A program made the translations under genes and the position numbers. DNA of 64,000 nt from Panonychus citri (Eukaryota > Arthropoda > Arachnida > Trombidiformes > Tetranychidae), in the NCBI RefSeq assembly GCF_014898815.1, contig NW_026515416.1, positions 1,550,001 to 1,614,000 on the forward strand. Reading direction: 5' to 3'. Each line of letters starts with the position of its first letter. The first letter of the stretch is position 1. The notes beneath the pieces are model-generated. The model was given only the letters and a program-made list of their open reading frames with translations. It was not told the DNA's origin and made no database searches. Positions 13,620 through 24,671 of this stretch are shown here, one piece after another.

Positions 13620-16600
13620 GACGATTCAATTAATTAATTTAATTCCAGTGTACACAATTAAAGGCATCAGTTCACATCGTCTAAATGGATTAACTGATTA
13701 ATTTACCTTAAAAGAAATAATCACTAGGTGGATAAAAATTGTTACCATTAAATTATCAAGATGATTAGAAGATGGGAGAGAAAAAAAAGAAGAAGAAGAA
13801 TCAACATGTATTAGAATGAAAGGTAAACACTGTTAATATTATAAATGCAATAGAAACAGTGAGAATGGGAGAGAGATTTTCCTTAATCAATTGATAATAA
13901 TAATCTTTAAATTTCTTCATTGATGGTGATTAACTTTGCTTCTCCTTCTTCTTGGTAAGTTGACGTTAATGACGGGATAATATTAGAATTATTGACGATC
14001 AGGATTGGTAAGATGATGGTTGATGATGATTAAATTTGTGATTAAAGATGCTGATTAAAATTATCATCGATAACGGTAATTATTTAATGAGAAAGAATTG
14101 ATGATGATTATGATGAAAAGATTTGAAGATGATTTATCAATGTAACAGGAAAGTAAAAGGTATTAATAGATTGATAAAATAAGAATTATATCCAAAAATG
14201 TTTAATCCTTTAACAGGTAAAAGATGGAGAGAGAGAGAGATTAAGAACAATCAATTTAATATCAGAACGATATTGGTGAATATACCGGTAAATTGAATCA
14301 AGAAATTTTATCACCACACAATTGAGAAGAAATGAAGAAAAAAATGATTAATTGTTGTCTTCGATTTGGATTGTAAACTTATTGTTGATTGTCACCAAAA
14401 ACTGTTACTTGAAATGATGGTTGATTTTGATTAGTTGAAGAAACGTTAACAGGTTAATAAAATAAACATGATTTACATTTGAGAAGGGATCATGTTGTTC
14501 AGTTGAAAGTTAATTGTTAACTGACACAAAATCCGGTTTAAACTGTTGATCTTGTCTTTTTGTTATTATTGTTGATGATAAAAGTTAATCGCTAATAATT
14601 AATTAGATGAGGTAAACAGTTGAAAAGAAAAGAAAAAAAAACAAGATAAGTTTCCAATTCTAACCGATTACAAATACAGAAAGAGATAATGTTCAATCTT
14701 ATTAGAAAATGAGAGAGAGAGAGAAAGAAAAATGGTTAAAAAGAATAGAACAAAAAAGTGAGAAAAAAAATGGAGGCAAAAAGAGAATAAAAAATGTTCT
14801 TTTTTCTCCAAAAAAAATTCTTTTCTCTTTTGTTTCTTCTTCGACTAATTGTAACCAAGGAATCTCCTAATGATTAACTAATTAGAGGATAATCATTAAA
14901 TTGATCATCACCAGAATTAAAACACTTAATGATTATCACAATAAACCATTATAATCATTTTTTTTTCTCTCTCCTAATATCATCATAATACCATTGGTAA
15001 TGGTTCACTTGTTGCAGGTAAATTTGTCAACCTTGATATCCACTTTCACTATTGACGAGGTTTGTTGATGAATATTGTCCAGGTAAAGATGACCAAAGCA
15101 TAATTATTAAGGTTTACCAATTGGAAAAGAATATGGAATCAAAAGAAAAACAAGAAAAATCTAAAGAGAAAAAAACAAAATGGAGAAATCACATTAGGAT
15201 AACGTGTAGAGCTCCAACAACGTCAAAGGAAAAGAGATGACAAATTAAATTAAACTGTTTTTGATTAATTGATTATTTTTATGTTTGACTTTTTGATTAA
15301 CCAGTGACTTACATTAATTAAGAACAGTTGATTAGTTGTTGTTTAATCACAAAGAGAAATAATAAAAAGGCAAACAGAAGAGAAAAAAAAATAAAAGTTA
15401 ATCAAGAGAAACGACTGATCAACATGAAGACAAATTGAGAATAAAAATTTTCCCTCTTCTCTCTCTGTCTCTTGTGTTCCCTCCCATTTGTTTACTGTCT
15501 TTCTTTTTTCTTCTCTGTCTTTTTTCTTAACAATTTCTTTAATCTTAATTGTTATAAATAATTATCTTCTTCATCAATTTCTGTCTAATCATCATCATTA
15601 ACAACAACGTTTATTATTATCAATAAGAAACCTCATCTTCAATTCATCTTTTCGGTTTGTTTATTTTTCTCACTTCATCCTAATAATTAATATAAAAGTG
15701 ATAATTGTTTTGGATTGTTGTTCCTTCACCTTATATACTTACAATGTTATCTTTTGTATTTCTCTTCATTTTCTTGGTTAATTGTTACCTTTTTTTGGAC
15801 CTAATTAACTTATTCTGTCTTCTGTAACATTGATTAAGTTTGTCATCTAATTTTGTTGGTTAATTGCTGGTCAAGGGTCACCGGTAAAGCTAAACAATTT
15901 TAATTTAAGAAAAATATTCTATTTGGAAAATTTTCTAAATTCTATTCTATTTTCTTTCATTTTTTTGTACATGGAAAGGAATAGTGGATCAACTCTATCA
16001 TTTACCATCTTAATTGTTGGTCTGTTTTCTATTATTAGATGATAATTGTTACCATTGATTGAGTTGAATCTGAGCTCTGTTCCAAGTCCCTTATTGTAGT
16101 TTGATCTTCAACATTTCTCTGGCTCTCTGTTTGCTTTTGAGAATCAAATAATCTAATTTAAATTACAATGTTTTATTTTTCATCATATAATCTAATTGTT
16201 TCCTTTAATTTCCTCCATTACAGATTTTCTCTTGATCACAAGGCAATGGAATCGGAAGGAGATCAATAACTGAACGTACCATTGACCCAAGGAAAGACTT
16301 TAAAGGTTAACAAAGAGTAAAATTGTATCAATGTTGGCGGAGAAATTACAACAAAACTGAGTGTTTCAATTAACTGTTTAATCTACATGTAATTGCTCTT
16401 GGTGTCATTAATCAAAAGGCCTATGAACTTGCCTAATGTTTAATTTAATTTTTTCCCCAGAAAAAAAAACTCCAAAGCAAACAAATCAGTTGACAACTCA
16501 CTCAATTAAATACTAAATGGTTCCAATTCCAATGGTGAAAGGAATCAGTGGTTTCAGTGTCTCTCTTTTCCTGTTTATCGTTACTAGTTAATCAACTTCC

Positions 16601-18603
16601 GTGATAAAATTTCCTTGTTTACATTGCAACTGTTCAGCAATTATCTGTGTATTTCCAGTTTACTAAATTACTTTCCAATGGTGATGATGATTAAATTGGA
16701 AAAATTAATTAATGAATTACCTGTTTTGAATCAATGCCAAATCAGTTATGCAATTGAATCACAATCAAGTGGCAATCAAAAAAGATAAACCAGTTTCCCT
16801 GATCATCTTCAGGTGAGTAAATCATTGTTATTTAATTTCTTCGCAATTATTTACCTTTGTTAAAGAATCAAATCAAATAGTAATTGGTAAATATTTTTAA
16901 TAATTTATTTCTGAAGGTTTAACAGTAATTTAAAATTTTTGTTTACTTTTAGATGAATTTATTAAGCAACAAGAACAAAGTGATTACGAAATTTTAATTA
17001 ACTGGACATTAAAAGGTCAATATGGATTAACAGTTATTTTAATTGGAAAATTTTAAATTACCCGTTAAACCAAATTGAAGATTGGACAGTTTACCATTTG
17101 GAAAATTAACTGGAACAATTAACTATATTCAAGTAAATTAACTCTCAAAATGGTTGATCAACTAATTGTTCATCTTCAATAGACTTGTTCAATCAAAATA
17201 TTAAATTTGATTGAATTATTATCGACAATGTTTAACATGAGGAAAATACTGAACAACAATCAACTAATCATATTAAGTAAACATTTTATTCAATCGATCA
17301 ATTTGATTGTCGCAATCGTATTGTTGATAAAAAAAAACAAGTCAACATTCAATGACAACAACATGAGGAATCAAAGCTAAGCTCAATTTAATCACTCTGA
17401 AAATTAAACTATCATGAAATCAATTAGCATACTCATAATCATTATCGTCATCATTATTAACATTTATATCAACAATCAAAATGATCACAATCAAAAAAAC
17501 TACATTTATGATAAACTATTCAAGGATAACGTTGATATAAAACAGCAAAAAAAAGTTAATTCAGTTAAATGGTAAATAACTTGTCAATTTATCGTAATTA
17601 TCATAAATTAACCGTTGATTATCATGTTAATCAAGTGAATCAATGATTGTCATAATAATCGTTGTGATTTTAATTGTAAGTAACAAGTAACTATCATAAC
17701 AATTTAGGTTAAATCAAACAAATTTATAAATTGTATCAATTTACTTATATTTTATGATAAATATTATCGATTCATTGTAACAATTAACTCATTGTTGATA
17801 ATTGTACCTTAAAAAAGTCAATGACTTTTAATTAACTAACATAGATTAACCTTTAATTACGTGACGAGATGAAATTTAATTTAATCAATGTATCAACAAG
17901 GTTAATAATCTTGATACTTATTTCATGAACAATTAACTTTAAATAATCATTTCATTGTTAATCGTTAATACAATCAGCTAATTGTGACTAAGAAATTTTA
18001 ATTGATTTTCAACATTAATTATCCTGTTTTGTTTCACTAGATTAATTAATTAATAATAATCTTCATCAATGGTTGATAAATAGTTAATTGATTTCTAGCA
18101 GTTAATTGACTTATTGACAAATTAACTCGTTGATTGAGATACAGAGGAAAAAAATTAGACAAATTGTTTCACTTTAAGAGTATTAATTAACCTTTACAAT
18201 TAACATTTCTTTAATTATCATCATTTTTGGAAATTTAATTAGACTAGAATTTAAATCCATAGTGCATTTAAATGTTTCATCAGTAAGAAAATATAATTTA
18301 CTAATTGTGATGAGTTTTAGATTTGTTATTAGACGAGTGAAGAGCAACAATTAATATATTAATCGAGATGATTTAATATTAAATAATACAAGAGATGATA
18401 ACATTTTCCAATCCTAATTGTGTAACATTAATTGTTACCATCAAATTAGTTTTAGGATTGGAAATTAAATTAATTGTTGGTGATTATGTTGTTATATTAA
18501 ATATCAAGAAGATTTATAATTAACAGATAAAAAAAATGAAATCCTCAAGTGTAATTAATTGATTTTCGTTTTTCTTTCTTCACTTTGATTGTTAATTGTT
18601 CAA
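13620..18603. other. 5 kb intergenic region, no gene recognised
   Basis: The region lies between the start of the orphan membrane gene (-) and the stop of COG8 (-), so it should contain the COG8 3' UTR, and the promoter and any 5' UTR exons of the orphan gene. It is AT-rich with GAGAGA patches near 14227-14239 and 14710-14721, and pyrimidine-rich patches near 14961 and 15455. A 62-codon Lys-rich frame at 15052-15240 has no similarity I can name. I see no RNA gene. Confidence 0.55.
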
Positions 18604-20980
18604 TCAGAGTAAATGGTCAATCGGTTGCTTTATGGATTCTATATCTAAATCGGACATTGAAAGGTCACTTCGAGTTTTCTTTAGACGATTATATTCCAAC
18701 ACCGAGAGACCAAGATGTTTAGCTAATTGTTGGACTGGAGCAATTGCTGATAAACATTTCTGAATGTGAGGAATTAACTGATTTATGTATGATTGCATCA
18801 TTTTCTTGAGTAAATCTGATTCAGGTTTTCCAATACTAGTTGATTCGGTTCTAAACAAAAGGGTAAAAATGATTTAGATTGAAAATTAATAGTTAATTAG
18901 ATAAAGAAAAATATATTATGATAAATGAATCAAGTGATACTAATACTTACTTGTGGTAATTAATTAAGATTTGTGTTGCTCTGATAAGTGATTGATTGAG
19001 AATGTCACGAAATTGGATTATTAGAGCCAAAGGAATCAATTTACGAATTTGATTAAAGGCTTGAATAAGATCATTACAAAGATACGCCAATGGAGGGAAA
19101 TTAAGGATTACAGAAGGAGGTTCATAATCACTTTGAGCCATTTCCTTTGAAGAAGATGAAGTTGTGATTGTTGCTGTTGTTGTCAACGATGAGGATGATG
19201 TTGAACTTGTCAGGGTGTTAACAGAAGAGATGGAAAAATTTTCCATATTTGCTTCAAATTGATCTACAGCTGATTCAACGTAACGAGTAAATTTAATTAG
19301 AATGACCCGTTGAAAGATTATCACAAGATCTGGTCTAAAATCTGCTCCAATTCTGGACATTGATAGACCAAAATAGAAACAGGGATCGAAAAGATTATCT
19401 ATCGGACAAAGAGATGAATACTCAGGGGATAAACATTTATCAAGAGTTTCTTTAAGTTGCTCAAGAAATGAATCGATCTTATAGTTAAACCAACTAGCTA
19501 AAATGGCCGAATCACCGAAATCACGATCATTGTTTGATTCTTGTTGAGGTAAATGTAATGATGATGATGATGACGATTCATCTTCTTGTTCATCGGAAAA
19601 TAAGGCTTTATATTGAGTTACTGTGTTGAATAGATTAACTCGATAGATTTCAATCAATTTACTCATGTGAATCAGAGGATTTGATTTTGGAACCTCTTTA
19701 ATTAACCCTTGTAACCAAGAGTCTCGAGCCTACAGAATTAAAGTAGAAAAATAAATTAAATTAATCATTTAGAATTGATTGTCTTCTTTGTTATTATTCA
19801 TATGACTCACATTGAGAAATTTGATTCTTAATTCAGTTTCATTGTAAACATTGATTCGTCTCAGGTAACCAATAATTTTCAGAGCAACAGGTAATTGAAT
19901 GTCACCATACAATTCCTTGAGTAATTGGCTAATCATCAACTCCTTACATTGAGATAATTCACTTGATATGGTCTAAGGAATAGTAAAGATAATATATTTT
20001 ACTATAGAATAGATTGATTATTGTAATATATCAATAGTTGGAAATATCATTTACCTGGATTAAAGGAGCTTCTTTACCATGTAGGCGATCAATTCTTTGA
20101 ATGTATGAATATAATTGTAATGCTTCATCGTAATAACATTTCCGTACACATGATCCCATTAATTGGGGAATCTCAAGGAAACCTATTAGTTGACTATATT
20201 TGGAAAGCATTAATGATGCTTGTCTCCATCTAATTAACAAAGATAAAAGGATTAAATTAACAATAGACAATTAGATATCACCAAGTGAGGTTAATTCTTA
20301 CCTTTTAGTTATGCCTTTGGCTTCGTCAGCAAATCCAGTTAGTTTATCTTGAAAAAATGGAATTCTATCAATAAATTTATCTAATTTATTTTCAATCTCT
20401 TCGACCTGTAATAAAATGAAACGAGAGAAAAAGTAATTAGTAAATAAACAAACTACAATTTAGATTAAATTAACTTCTTCTTTGACGTTTTTTGAACATT
20501 GATGAGCCTCCAAGAAGCAATGATAATTTTTAAATGCTTCTTCTTTCAGAGTTTCTTCTAGTTGATTCTTTTCATCCAACAGTCGACCTGGTTCTCTTTC
20601 TAATGAATGGACACCAATGGAGCACAATTTGTTAATATAAGATGTCGACAAATTGGGATCAATATTTTCTAAAAGAAAAAAAAATGAAGAAAAAAAGAGA
20701 AAAGAAAAACGAACATTTAAACAAAAGAATAGAATAAAATTTTTTGTTCTAACAAAAATGAATTCGTACCAATTTGTCTATGAGCTTCAGCAGCATCTTT
20801 CAATTCTTGGTAAATATCAAAATTAACATAATCAGTAGGCTTAATTGTCTCTGAGAACAGAAAATCATCACCATATGATTCATTTTCTGCAACGTTCACA
20901 TTAACAGCTGATGGAATCAAATTTACTTCTTGACCATCAACCGATTCATTTACAATTCTATCATCAGTAACAGTGGTCAT
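18604..20980 (-). CDS. COG8: Conserved oligomeric Golgi complex subunit 8, with METAP2-like N-terminus
   Basis: COG8 is a lobe-B subunit of the COG tether that guides retrograde vesicles within the Golgi. Seven exons read 20980-20770, 20668-20475, 20405-20302, 20229-20055, 19972-19811, 19729-18951 and 18850-18604. All phases close, giving 623 residues (human about 612). COG8 signatures include LEREPGRLLDEKNQLEET, AFKNYHCFLEAHQC, FLEIPQLMGSCVRKCYYDEA, LPVALKIIGYLRRINVYNE, EIYRVNLFNTVTQYKALFSD, YFGLSMSRIGADFRPDL and LNFPPLAYLCNDLIQAFN. Introns are only 69-101 bases. The oddity is exon 1 (residues 1-70), which resembles METAP2 rather than any COG8 N-terminus and is joined in frame by a split Glu codon to NIDPNLSTSYINKL, where COG8 homology begins. 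A Ser/Thr-rich insert lies near 19141-19215. The shared start with METAP2 suggests co-expression from a bidirectional promoter. The family call is very secure; the exon 1 splice is inferred. Confidence 0.93.
20770..20980 (-). repeat. Degenerate inverted copy of METAP2 N-terminal coding sequence, used as COG8 exon 1
   Basis: The translated exon begins MTTVTDDRIVNESVDGQE, against METAP2 MATVTEENVTIETVDGQE. By eye about 20 of the first 35 residues are identical, including VDGQE, NL, VN and NVAE. Its last part reads NFDIYQELKDAAEAHRQ, against METAP2 NIDMYKELRQAAEAHRQ, about 12 of 18 identical including the flanking residue. The METAP2 Lys-rich tract, the residues after it and intron 1 (METAP2 residues about 36-117) are absent, replaced by about 17 residues. 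The copy is on the opposite strand, 328 bases from the METAP2 start. Confidence 0.85.
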
Positions 20981-21308
20981 TGTAAAGCACAGATCATAAA
21001 ATGAAGAAATAATCAACAATTAGAAAATAAAATCGAAAACAACAAATCAAATTAAAAGAAATTTAAATCCAATTGTTTTGAGAAAAATTTATTTTCAATT
21101 CCAAATGAAAACATCGACTGAATATCGATGATCAATTGTATCGATATTCGAATTCGATAGTATCGAAATTCTGTTTGCGGTAAAAGGAGTAACCGAAACA
21201 GAAACGGTTCTTGAATAAGAATAAGGTTTGTTATTAATTTTCTGTTTTAGAATTTGATTTAATTTCTCTTTTAGAATTAATTTTTTTTTTGATTTTTTTT
21301 AGGTAAAA
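20981..21308. promoter_or_regulatory. Bidirectional promoter between COG8 (-) and METAP2 (+) with DRE-like sites
   Basis: Only 328 bases separate the two start codons. The centre carries a perfect palindromic TATCGATA at 21139-21146, a TATCGATG at 21123-21130 and further CGATAG/TATCGA words at 21154-21166. TATCGATA is the DNA replication-related element bound by DREF and is common at housekeeping promoters of Drosophila; DREF binding here is inference. An AG after a T-rich run at 21301-21302 sits just before the METAP2 ATG and could be the acceptor of a small 5' UTR intron. Confidence 0.65.
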
Positions 21309-23016
21309 ATGGCGACAGTTACTGAAGAGAATGTTACAATTGAAACGGTTGATGGACAAGAAGAGAACTTGGATTTATCATCTGTTAACCTAAACGTTGC
21401 TGAAGATGAACCATGTGATAGTAATTCAACAACAGTGGTAAAGAAAAAAAAGAAAAAGAAAAATAAACCCAAAAAAGGAGGTGAAGGTGGTGGAGATAAA
21501 GGTGTTAAACAAACTGTTCCTCCTTCCATTCCAATCAGTCAATTGTTTTCTAATGAAGATTATCCCATTGGTGAGATAATGGATTATCCCAAAGTGGAAA
21601 ATGACAAGTGTGTTATCCAATTTCTCTTTTTTTTCTTTTCTTTTTTTGTCCGATGTCAATTTTAATTCTTTGTTTTTATCTTTCTCACTGTTTTATGTAG
21701 TCGCACAGCATCCGATCGAACAACAAATGCTGAAAAGAAGGCTCTAGATTCTGCCAACATTGACATGTACAAAGAATTGAGACAAGCCGCTGAGGCTCAT
21801 AGACAAACCCGTAAATACATGCGAGACTTTATTAAACCAGGAATGAAGATGATAGAGATATGGTAACATTATTTGTTTCTTTCATGATCAGAATATCTTT
21901 TGGCTAATCTATTCAATCTATTCAATCTTTTACCTCTGCTAATTTAGTGAAACATTAGAAGATATCGCTCGAAAGCTGATCAACGAAAAGGGTTTAGAAG
22001 CTGGACTTGCATTTCCAACTGGATGCTCATTGAATCATTGTGCTGCTCATTATACCCCAAATGGTGGTGATAATACAGTATTTGAATATGATGATGTTTG
22101 TAAAATTGACTTTGGAACACATATAAATGGAAGAATCATCGATTGTGCCTTCACTATGACTTTTAATGATAAATATGATAAACTATTGGAAGCCGTTCGT
22201 GAATCAACAAATACAGGAATCAAAGCTGCTGGAATTGACGTCCGTCTATGTGATATTGGTGAACAAATTCAAGAAGTTATGGAATCATATGAAGTTGAAC
22301 TTGATGGTAAAACTTATCCTGGTAAGAGATTGTTTTTGTCTTCTAATTATCTTTCAATTAACTGTTGTTGATCTTTTTTTTCTCTCTTCTCTTAGTTAAA
22401 GCAATTCGTAATCTGAATGGTCACTCTATTGGACCTTATCGTATTCATGCCGGTAAAACGGTTCCAATTGTAAAAGGAGGAGATCAAACAAAAATGGAGG
22501 TAATGGAAAAAGGAAATTGATTTCTTTTTTTTTCTTTAGATTTTTAATTGTTATTTTCTACAATTAGGAAGGTGAAGTCTATGCCATTGAGACTTTTGGT
22601 AGTACAGGTCGAGGTTACGTTCATGATGATCAAGACTGTTCTCATTATATGAAAAATTTTGACGTTGGTCATGTTCCATTAAGGTTTGTTTCAAATTTTT
22701 CTCGCAATTTGTGTGAATTGATTTATTGATATTCTTGTTCATTTTGTGTTGCATTTTTCTCAGGTCAGCTAAATCCAAGCAATTACTCAATGTGATCAAT
22801 CAAAATTTCGGTACTCTAGCTTTCTGTCGTCGATGGTTGGACAGGTTGGGTCAAAGTAAATATCTTCTTGCTCTCAACGATTTATGCCAAAAAGGAATTG
22901 TCTCTCCGTATCCTCCTCTTTTCGATATCAAGAAAAGTTATACTGCCCAATTTGAACATACGATCATTTTAAGGCCAACTTGTAAAGAGGTTGTCAGTCG
23001 AGGTGATGATTATTAG
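21309..23016 (+). CDS. METAP2: Methionine aminopeptidase 2
   Basis: Removes the initiator Met from nascent proteins in the cytosol; dinuclear metal enzyme of the pita-bread fold and the target of fumagillin in the family. Six exons are 21309-21607, 21701-21862, 21948-22321, 22396-22499, 22568-22683 and 22764-23016. All phases close, giving 435 residues (human 478). The Lys-rich tract (VVKKKKKKKNKPKK) is typical of type 2 enzymes. Metal ligands are visible and keep a constant offset of 43 from human: H188 in CAAHYTPN, D208 in KIDFGTH, D219 in IIDCAF, then NGHSIGPYRIHAGK, E in AIETFGSTG and E in AQFEHTIIL. The protein ends RPTCKEVVSRGDDY, as in other animals. The ATG has A at -3 and G at +4. 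Introns are 68-93 bases. EXOSC8 follows on the same strand after 797 bases. Confidence 0.97.
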
Positions 23017-23813
23017 ATTGTTGATGAAAATTGACTTTGAAAATTTCGACCTGTTCATTAAAAGGAAAAGCTAATTGGATCAAATCTCTCACACACTCTC
23101 TCTCTCAATGATTCTTATATTCTGGAAATTTGTCTGCCCAGGATATTTTCTGAAACACCAATTTGAAAACTAAAACACCAAATTACTAATCCAATGTTGT
23201 CCTCCAATTTTTACACTGATTTAATTTAAGAAAACAAATTGTCTAATTCAAAGTAAATCAAACCTTTGAATTGAGATTATTTTGAGACAACCCAACAATC
23301 AATTTGCTTGTTAATGTTACGCATTACATTTCAGTCTAATTTACCTTAAGAAATTTTCTTTAATTGAATTATAATATGAAATATATTTGATGAAAATTCA
23401 AACTTTTGTCAACTAATTGTGAAATGATTAACATCAGTTGGTTTGCTTTTCCTTAACTTATTTCAAAGTGAATTAATTGTGAATATTTGCTATTCTATTC
23501 TCATCAACTGAATTAAAGCATATTGAACATGGTGATGATTTAATCACAAGTCCAACAATCAGAGAAATGTTGATTACAACAATAAGATTTACCACTACAA
23601 TTGGAAATGATCAAAATCAATTCGAGTTGATTTAAAATCTTAATTTTTTGTTTCTATTTATGAACAGTCCCTTGAACAGCTGATCGTTAACACGTTTTTT
23701 TTATTTGTAAAATTTGAAAATTGAAAACTGTTCATTCATTTGTTTTGATTGTTTCCATTTAATTTCAGTGATTATTGTTGTTTTAGTTTGGTGATTATTG
23801 TAACAACTTTACC
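23017..23813. other. Intergenic: METAP2 3' UTR and EXOSC8 promoter
   Basis: No coding potential seen. A CT tract lies near 23093-23106. ATTAAA polyadenylation-type words occur near 23057 and 23512. Sequence close to the EXOSC8 start is T-rich with no recognisable core element. Confidence 0.55.
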
Positions 23814-24671
23814 ATGGAATTGTTGAAGATTCACCATGAACACTTTTTCTCCCAAAAACTAAGAATAGATGGAAGAAAATTCAACGAGACTCGAGATTTA
23901 CTAATTAATTTAGATTCAATTTCTTCAGCTGATTCATCCGTTACTCTCAAATTGGGAAGTACAACCGTAATGTGCGGCATAAAGGTGACCATTAATGAAG
24001 ATGTCAAATCACTAGAGACCGTTAATTATAGTGATCTGATTGATCTGAAGGTGTCTTTACATGCATTGGATGAGGATGAAGGAGAACGAGATGAAATTAC
24101 CAGTTTGGCGATAAAAACAATAAAAGAAAATGTTCTATTCGATCATAAACCTTTGATTAGCGAAGATGAAGATGGTGAAAAGCGATATTTAATTCTGAAT
24201 ATTGAATTGATTTCTCTCAATAATGATGGTAATCTTTTCGATGCCTTCATCATCGCTTTTCTGGCAGCCATTAATTCACTGGAGATTCCTGATTATAAAG
24301 ACATTTACGATGAACAAATTGCTCAATTAATTCCTTCATCATCATCACCACCAATCCAAACCAAGATGGAAACAGTTGATGAACTTGGACATCTAACCTT
24401 AATTAAATATCCAATCAGTGTTACCTCAGTTCTGCTTGATGATGATTTAATTTTGATTGATCCAAATCGTGATGAGGAGCGATTGGCGATCGGTTCAATT
24501 ACCACCGTGTTTGATATTAAATCAGGAAAGATAATTGTCCTGGAAAAGAAAGGAGGATCACCATTGGAAGAGATTCAATTAATTGAACATTTAACAACAA
24601 CCAAATCAATTGGTGATCAAATTTTTAAAACTCTTCCATTCCAATTAACTGATGAATCAATGGAAACATGA
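23814..24671 (+). CDS. EXOSC8: Exosome complex component 8 (Rrp43/OIP2, RNase PH-like ring subunit)
   Basis: Structural subunit of the nine-protein RNA exosome ring that threads RNA to the nucleases; animal EXOSC8 itself is catalytically inactive. The single 285-codon frame (human 276) starts at an ATG in good context (ACCATGG). N-terminal RIDGRKFNETRD corresponds to human RPDGRELGEFR. It is followed by the RNase PH fold segments SSADSSVTLKLGSTTVMCG, NIELISLNNDGNLFDA, FLAAINSLEIPD and LILIDPNRDEERLAIGS. The distal part with GKIIVLEKKGGSPL matches the second half of the fold. It has no introns, unlike the neighbouring METAP2 and COG8. RRP42 (EXOSC7) and RRP45 (EXOSC9) were considered, but the start and the DPNRDEERLA block fit EXOSC8 best. 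Confidence 0.9.
   Translation: MELLKIHHEHFFSQKLRIDGRKFNETRDLLINLDSISSADSSVTLKLGSTTVMCGIKVTINEDVKSLETVNYSDLIDLKVSLHALDEDEGERDEITSLAIKTIKENVLFDHKPLISEDEDGEKRYLILNIELISLNNDGNLFDAFIIAFLAAINSLEIPDYKDIYDEQIAQLIPSSSSPPIQTKMETVDELGHLTLIKYPISVTSVLLDDDLILIDPNRDEERLAIGSITTVFDIKSGKIIVLEKKGGSPLEEIQLIEHLTTTKSIGDQIFKTLPFQLTDESMET

Noticed and set aside
15052..15240. Lys-rich 62-codon frame
   Set aside because: It has no ATG in good context, its composition follows A-rich DNA, and no family resemblance was seen.
21299..21659. Minus-strand frames opposite METAP2 exon 1
   Set aside because: They are antisense shadows of the Lys-rich METAP2 exon, giving Phe-rich translations.
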